NCBI GenBank assembly: GCA_039920305.1
Contig: JBDSEA010000030.1
Coordinates: forward strand, 1 to 19,777
Reading direction: 5' to 3'
DNA length: 19,777 nucleotides
DNA from: DASRAJ01 sp039920305
GTDB lineage: Bacteria; Bacteroidota; Bacteroidia; Chitinophagales; UBA10324
The first letter of the stretch is position 1. The number at the start of each line of letters is the position of its first letter. The position numbers and the translations under genes were made by a program. Positions 16,025 through 19,777 of the stretch are shown in pieces. The notes beneath the pieces are model-generated. The model saw only the letters and a program-made list of their open reading frames with translations. It was not told the origin of the DNA and did not search any database.

Positions 16025-16966
16025 ATGATCAGGATACTTGCAAATGATGGCATTGAAGCTTCAGCGAAAGCTAAGCTTGAAGATTATGGCTATGAAGTGG
16101 TGACGGTGAAAATTCAACAGGAAGATTTGCCTCATTACATCAATGAGTTTGATGTACTCACAGTACGAAGCGCTACAAAGGTTCGCAAGTCATTGATTGA
16201 TGTGATCACAAGAACAAAACTTATTATCCGAGGAGGGGTTGGCCTTGATAACATTGACGTGGAATATGCGCATTCAAAGGGAATTACGGTAAAGAATACC
16301 CCCCGCTCCTCGTCATTATCAGTGGCGGAACTGGTTTTTGCTCACTTGTTTGGCGGAGTTCGTTTCCTGTTTGATTCCAACCGGCAAATGGCGGCAAACG
16401 GAATTTCGCAATTTAATGAGCTGAAAAAAAGATATTCCGCAGGCACGGAGTTACGCGGAAAAACACTCGGTCTATTTGGGTTCGGCAACATTGGACAGGA
16501 AACAGCAAAGATTGCGCTCGGTGTGGGGATGAATGTAAAAGCATTTGATCCTTTTGTGAAGGAAGCGGAGTTAAAGATCTTAATCGGAGGAAGGGAAGTT
16601 TCAATTGTAATTGCAACATGCTCGAGAGAGGAAGTTATTCAAGCCAGTGATTTTATTTCTGTTCATGCTGCCGGCGGCTCCGAGGTGTTAACAATGGAAG
16701 ATTTTGCCATGATGAAGGATGGAGTAGGAATTATCAATTGCGCGCGTGGTGGCGTGGTCAAAGAAAATGTTCTGATGGAAAATCTCAACTCCGGGAAAGT
16801 TGCCTTTGCAGGAATTGATGTTTATGAAGAAGAGCCCACGCTCAATTCTATGCTGCTGATGCATCCCAAAGTTTCACTCAGTCCGCATATTGGCGCTTCC
16901 ACGAATGAGGCACAGGAAAGAATCGGGCAAGAGATAGTAGATATTATTTCAGGCTTTAAATTTTAA
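16025..16966 (+). CDS. serA: D-3-phosphoglycerate dehydrogenase, short form
   Basis: This 313-residue NAD-dependent enzyme should oxidise 3-phosphoglycerate to 3-phosphohydroxypyruvate, the first step of serine synthesis. The coenzyme motif is GFGNIG at 152-157. Catalytic residues are Arg241 in NCARGG, Glu270 in DVYEEEP and His288 in LSPHIGAST. RGGVGLDNID (69-78) and IGASTNEAQERIG (289-301) are typical of phosphoglycerate dehydrogenases. It ends directly after the catalytic core, with no ACT domain, so serine feedback through that domain is not expected. It lies 57 bp downstream of serC and upstream of a DUF1015 gene. It is a better SerA than the paralogue at 5221. Confidence 0.93.
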   Translation: MIRILANDGIEASAKAKLEDYGYEVVTVKIQQEDLPHYINEFDVLTVRSATKVRKSLIDVITRTKLIIRGGVGLDNIDVEYAHSKGITVKNTPRSSSLSVAELVFAHLFGGVRFLFDSNRQMAANGISQFNELKKRYSAGTELRGKTLGLFGFGNIGQETAKIALGVGMNVKAFDPFVKEAELKILIGGREVSIVIATCSREEVIQASDFISVHAAGGSEVLTMEDFAMMKDGVGIINCARGGVVKENVLMENLNSGKVAFAGIDVYEEEPTLNSMLLMHPKVSLSPHIGASTNEAQERIGQEIVDIISGFKF

Positions 16967-17273
16967 CTGACCGGCTAAAGCGCCGGAGGGTGCTAAAGTT
17001 CTGAAGACCATTGCAAAGATTAAACAGTATTCCGCAATTTACAATAATACGTGTGCGGGTTAAAATATTTTTAGCCGCTAAAGATTTTAGAAAGGAATAG
17101 AATTTAATTGATTTTGATAAAGGTTTACTAAAATTCATTCTTTGAAATGATAAATTGCTTTGGAATTGATGCAAGCATTTCGATCCTGATAACCTTACGG
17201 CTTTCATTTCCCGAAGCTTTCACACCTTCTGATTTTACAACCATTCAAAGTTTCGAATTTCTACCATCCGCCA
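16967..17273. other. Spacer between serA and the DUF1015 gene
   Basis: These 307 bases hold no convincing gene. Right after serA, CCGGC (16971-16975) and GCCGG (16982-16986) form a GC stem with a six-base loop but no T-run. An imperfect AT-rich hairpin spans 17061-17089 (TAAAAT/ATTTTA with TTTAG/CTAAA around CCG). A 38-codon minus-strand frame is listed separately. No perfect TAnnTTTG box was found before the DUF1015 start. Confidence 0.5.
17128..17244 (-). CDS. Possible 38-residue small protein
   Basis: An ATG at 17244 opens a 38-codon frame ending at TAG, starting MVVKSEGVKASGNESRK and ending SIPKQFIISKNEF. Composition is protein-like (charged N-terminal half, mixed C-terminal half), and the start is divergent from the DUF1015 gene by 29 bp. 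A stop lies directly upstream in frame. IPKQFIISKNEF faintly recalls the beginning of some secretion sorting domains, but this is not enough to assign. I do not recognise it; chance is a real alternative. Confidence 0.2.
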   Translation of the reverse strand: MVVKSEGVKASGNESRKVIRIEMLASIPKQFIISKNEF

Positions 17274-18518
17274 ATGGACATTAAACCCTTCAGGGGATAC
17301 CGCCCCGTTCCTGAATTAGCTGCAAAAGTTGCCATTATACCGAACAACCTGATGAATGAGCCTGACCGGAGGCGGGCAGCAAAAAACAATGCTTATTCAT
17401 TTGCACACATCGCAAAGCCAGGAATTGATTTCAGTGATGACTTGCTTAAAACCGATTTGCAGCTGTTTGAATATTCCAGAAAATACTTTGAGAAACTGCT
17501 TGCCGAACGAATAATCATCCGCGACACAGTTCCGTCATTTTACATTTATCGCCTCACCATGGATAGTCGCTCCCAGACAGGATTGATCTGCTGCATGAAC
17601 ATCCGCGATTACCGGGCAGGCAAAATAAAAAAACATGAACATACCCGTGAAGAAAAAGAAATTGAAAATGCCTTACAAATTGAAGTGACCCACCTGAATT
17701 CAAACCCTGTATTTCTTGCATACACACCTGTAACTGAAATTGATCAGCTTGTGGATTCAATCACTATTTCTCAAAGGCCGCTCTATCATTTTGCTTCAGA
17801 GAATGGCGTTTTACAAAATCTCTGGGTGGTTAATGAGAATGATGCAGTGGAAAAATTAATAGCATCGTTTGGTTACAGAGTTCCTGCGGCATATATCGCA
17901 GACGGACATCATCGTGCAGCCGCTGCCAATATATTTTCTAAAAAAATTAATTCGCAACCAGTTGATTCAGCCTCCAAGGACTATGACTATTTCCTTACCT
18001 GCCTCTTCCCGGCTAACCAGCTAAAAATTTATGATTATAACAGAGTTGTTAAATCCCTTAAAGTCCCGGATGAAAAAATATTTATTAAAAAGGTGGAGGA
18101 AAAATTTTATGTTGAGGAAGCTCAGCGAGTGCCGTATGATCCTCATAAGAAGCATCACTTTGGCATGTATCTGAATGGAAAATGGTTCAGGTTGAAAGCT
18201 AAGCCAGGGACCTATAAGGAGGATCCTGTAAGTGCACTGGATGTATCAATTCTTCAAAATAACTTACTTAATCCTATTCTCGGTATTCACGACCCCCGTA
18301 CAGATAAGAACATTGACTTTATAGCAGGAGTTAAAGGATTAAAAGAACTTGAAAGGCGGGTGAATAAGGGAAAAGCAGCAGTTGCATTTTCTCTTTATTC
18401 CGTATCCATGGATGAGCTGATGGCTGTTAGTGATGCCGGAGAAGTGATGCCCCCAAAATCAACATGGTTTGAGCCAAAGCTGTTAAGCGGACTGGTGATT
18501 TTCAGAATGGAGCTTTAA
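17274..18518 (+). CDS. DUF1015 family protein linked to serine biosynthesis
   Basis: This 414-residue cytoplasmic protein belongs to DUF1015, whose function is not established. Family features are FRGYRPVPE at 6-14, KKHEHTREEKEIENAL (119-134), YIADGHHRAAAANIF (207-221, motif Asp210-Gly-His-His-Arg214) and MPPKSTWFEPKLLSGLVIF (392-410). The genes serC, serA and DUF1015 occur in this order in other Bacteroidota as I recall, so a role in serine or phosphoserine metabolism is plausible. The DGHHR motif resembles that of ParB-fold proteins, a fold that includes the free-serine kinases SerK and SbnI; extending this to DUF1015 is inference. No signal peptide or membrane segment is seen. A strong terminator candidate follows. 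Confidence 0.9.
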   Translation: MDIKPFRGYRPVPELAAKVAIIPNNLMNEPDRRRAAKNNAYSFAHIAKPGIDFSDDLLKTDLQLFEYSRKYFEKLLAERIIIRDTVPSFYIYRLTMDSRSQTGLICCMNIRDYRAGKIKKHEHTREEKEIENALQIEVTHLNSNPVFLAYTPVTEIDQLVDSITISQRPLYHFASENGVLQNLWVVNENDAVEKLIASFGYRVPAAYIADGHHRAAAANIFSKKINSQPVDSASKDYDYFLTCLFPANQLKIYDYNRVVKSLKVPDEKIFIKKVEEKFYVEEAQRVPYDPHKKHHFGMYLNGKWFRLKAKPGTYKEDPVSALDVSILQNNLLNPILGIHDPRTDKNIDFIAGVKGLKELERRVNKGKAAVAFSLYSVSMDELMAVSDAGEVMPPKSTWFEPKLLSGLVIFRMEL

Positions 18519-18538
18519 ATATGCAGAAAGGTTATAAG

Positions 18539-18573
18539 TCCGGGAAAACCCCGGAATCTGCCAAATTTTTTTT
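18539..18573 (+). terminator. Intrinsic terminator after the DUF1015 gene
   Basis: TCCGGG (18539-18544) and CCCGGA (18550-18555) form a perfect 6 bp GC-rich stem with an AAAAC loop, 20 bp after the stop. A run of eight T follows at 18566-18573 after a 10-base gap. This is the clearest terminator in the window and suggests that the serC-serA-DUF1015 message ends here. Confidence 0.6.
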
Positions 18574-18604
18574 CAGGCTGGTGATTCGGGCCATTCCTGA
18601 TTTG

Positions 18605-18612
18605 TTCCTTTG
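18605..18612 (+). promoter_or_regulatory. Weak -7 box before the histidine phosphatase gene
   Basis: TTCCTTTG differs from TAnnTTTG by one base and ends 27 nt before the GTG start. It lies downstream of the terminator at 18539, so the phosphatase gene probably has its own promoter. Confidence 0.25.
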
Positions 18613-18639
18613 AACGAACTTTTAAAATAATTCTTTTAC

Positions 18640-19176
18640 GTGAAAATAGGACTCATCAGGCACGCAAAAGTTTTATGCCGTGATCCTTTTTTCTCTAATG
18701 GGGAACTATTTAATATGGGGCGAAAAGCCTATGATTCTTCCGCAGTTGCAGAAGCTATAATCAGGATCAGGCAGGAGGACTTTCCTGTATGCTATGTAAG
18801 CACCAGGCTAAGGGCAATAGCTACTGCAAAGGCCATCTACCCCGGAAATTTTATAACAACTGACGAACTCGTTGAAGTAACCAGTACAGCAATTTTTTTA
18901 TTGAAAATGAATCTGCCGTCATCGCTTCGGTCTGTGATAGGAAGGGTGGGATGGTTTTTCAATTATCATAAAATGCCCGAGACAAGATTTCAGAGTAATG
19001 AGCGAGCAAGAAAATTCCTGACAGGATTAATAACAGGGACACATCAGGATACATTACTGGTTACTCATGGATTTTTTATGCAATCGCTGAGGCATGAATT
19101 GCGAAAGCTTGGCTTTAAAGGTCATTGCCCTTACTTCCCTCCGAATGCAAAGCTTTATATTTTTGAAAAGAAGTGA
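18640..19176 (+). CDS. Histidine phosphatase family protein
   Basis: This 178-residue protein belongs to the histidine phosphatase (phosphoglycerate mutase-like) superfamily. The phosphorylated histidine is His8 in LIRHAK, here RHA rather than the common RHG, as also found in SixA-type members. Arg56 or Arg58 in STRLRA, Glu79 (or Glu76), and His143 in LVTHGFF complete the likely active site. It is short, like SixA, but the C-terminal half (ETRFQSNERARKFL, then LRHELRKLGFKG) is distinct from classical SixA. The start is GTG at 18640; the nearest in-frame stop upstream is 9 bases before it and no ATG is available. The substrate is unknown. Its position next to serC-serA-DUF1015 raises phosphoserine as a candidate, but a terminator lies between. 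Confidence 0.85.
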   Translation: MKIGLIRHAKVLCRDPFFSNGELFNMGRKAYDSSAVAEAIIRIRQEDFPVCYVSTRLRAIATAKAIYPGNFITTDELVEVTSTAIFLLKMNLPSSLRSVIGRVGWFFNYHKMPETRFQSNERARKFLTGLITGTHQDTLLVTHGFFMQSLRHELRKLGFKGHCPYFPPNAKLYIFEKK

Positions 19177-19207
19177 TCACCTCCCTGGAGCCCCGGCGGG
19201 ATCACTT
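19171..19207 (+). terminator. Inverted repeat overlapping the phosphatase stop codon
   Basis: AAGTGATC (19171-19178) and GATCACTT (19200-19207) are perfect 8 bp arms. The first contains the TGA stop codon of the phosphatase gene. Between them CTCC and GGAG (19181-19190) can form a smaller stem. No T-run follows. It may terminate transcription or protect the 3' end. Confidence 0.4.
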
Positions 19208-19326
19208 AGATTTAGAATAATGCCCTATAAATCAAGTACATATGAGACCTTTTTCATTACGGGGGTACACATAGGTAAACATTTGAGTTTTTGAGAAGAC
19301 TGTTGGAAGTGTGAACAATAGATTAA

Positions 19327-19629
19327 ACTATTCCATTTGGTATCTTCAATGATGAGAACTCTAAGAACAGTATTGTGGTCTTTGATCGTGGTGTTCAAAA
19401 GCAAAAAGTTTTCATTATTGTGTATAAATCTCAACAAGATCACCAGCATTAAAATATCCAAATTTCGATTTGTTTGTATTAGAACTCGAAGAAGATATAA
19501 TGAAGCAAGTGGTGATCCTATGCCATGGTCATCCTAATAAAATCAAGCACTGGTTTAACAACTCTTAAAGTCATCAGTGTTGATTTTTTGCAGAAGAGAA
19601 ATACTTTGATAAACTATTCAAGCGAAATT
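19327..19629 (+). pseudogene. Probable IS4-type transposase remnant
   Basis: The frame at 19327-19452 reads NDENSKNSIVVFDRGVQKQK before a stop. It resembles the DDE transposase segment of IS4-like elements around the second catalytic Asp, usually written as IVVFDRG followed by a basic stretch. The next frame contains FRFVCIRTRRRYNEAS (to 19537), where intact enzymes have a similar FVTR segment. The first frame resumes with TLKVISVDFLQKRN (from 19561), comparable to a following conserved strand. Stops and shifts make it inactive. The N-terminal and C-terminal parts were not recognised, nor were terminal inverted repeats. Assignment is from memory of the family pattern. Confidence 0.4.
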
Positions 19630-19647
19630 TGATTTTAACTTTAGTTG

Positions 19648-19777
19648 ATGAATGAAACATCTGTAACCCAATCCAGTAATTGGTTTCCAAGGTTTGGAAC
19701 ACTTGTGATTACAAATCCCGACCAGCAACTGGAGTCTCGCAGGCTTTGTGAGTGGACAAAAATCTGCAACATGTATT
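19648..19777 (+). CDS. Open frame at the right edge, unknown product
   Basis: An ATG at 19648 opens 43 codons to the window end without a stop, starting MNETSVTQSSNWFPRFG. TAACTTTA at 19636-19643 is one base off the -7 consensus but too close to the start to be a normal promoter. I do not recognise the sequence. It is in the same frame as the end of the transposase remnant and could be more of it, a new gene, or chance; an open run of this length is not rare. Confidence 0.25.
   Translation, partial: MNETSVTQSSNWFPRFGTLVITNPDQQLESRRLCEWTKICNMY

Larger units (their letters stand above)
19177..19777. other. Mostly non-coding right end
   Basis: These 601 bases hold no intact gene. They contain the second arm of the inverted repeat near 19200, a transposase-like remnant (19327-19629), and an open frame at the edge (from 19648). 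The remainder shows frequent stops in all frames that I read. Confidence 0.5.

Noticed and set aside
16971..16986. GC stem after serA as a terminator
   Set aside because: The stem is only 5 bp and is followed by AGGG rather than a T-run, so I mention it in the spacer but do not call it a terminator.
14440..17075. A shared 13-mer AAATATTTTTAGC (minus strand near 14440, plus strand at 17063)
   Set aside because: Both copies lie in AT-rich hairpins; with only two copies and low complexity this is likely chance rather than a repeat family.
19225..19461. A 78-codon minus-strand frame in the right-end spacer
   Set aside because: It lies opposite the transposase-like segment, and its hydrophobic start has no clear signal peptide shape; the plus-strand reading is better supported.
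1..19777. CRISPR arrays, tRNA or rRNA genes, toxin-antitoxin or defence genes
   Set aside because: No regularly spaced repeats, cloverleaf-like sequence or typical defence motifs were seen on either strand.

Overview
The window looks like chromosomal DNA of a member of the Bacteroidota, probably the Saprospiria/Chitinophagia side (an inference). The reasons are a TonB-dependent receptor with an N-terminal carboxypeptidase-like domain followed by a secreted protein of type IX secretion (T9SS) cargo type, five perfect TAnnTTTG promoter boxes at a consistent distance before start codons, AT-rich spacers, and three gene neighbourhoods that I recognise from this phylum: rsmA with a 2-hydroxyacid dehydrogenase, yceD-rpmF-plsX-fabH-efp, and serC-serA-DUF1015.

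Layout. Bases 1-5089 (minus): a large outer-membrane TonB-dependent receptor, and 10 bp behind it a secreted protein that runs off the left edge. Bases 5221-6968 (minus): rsmA and a D-2-hydroxyacid dehydrogenase, 8 bp apart. Bases 7123-9723 (plus): an M17 leucyl aminopeptidase and pdxA. Bases 9813-10637 (minus): an esterase-like alpha/beta hydrolase, convergent with pdxA and divergent from yceD. Bases 10778-14423 (plus): yceD, rpmF, plsX, fabH and efp, linking ribosome assembly, phospholipid and fatty acid initiation, and translation. Bases 14441-14808 (minus): what I read as a decayed small T9SS cargo gene, with a signal peptide at one end and a sorting-domain tail at the other in different frames. 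Bases 14897-18518 (plus): serC, serA and a DUF1015 protein. Bases 18640-19176 (plus): a small histidine phosphatase. Bases 19177-19777: mostly non-coding, with a probable IS4-type transposase remnant and an open frame at the right edge.

How it works together. Most of the window is housekeeping. The most open biology is the serine block. SerA and SerC make phosphoserine. No classical SerB is present, but a DUF1015 protein with an Asp-Gly-His-His-Arg motif and a histidine-phosphatase-family protein follow. Each belongs to, or resembles, a fold class that elsewhere handles serine or phosphoserine, so a non-classical last step is worth testing. The receptor and secreted-protein pair at the left edge may be a functional unit of unknown substrate. 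No rRNA, tRNA, CRISPR array, intact mobile element or defence system was seen.
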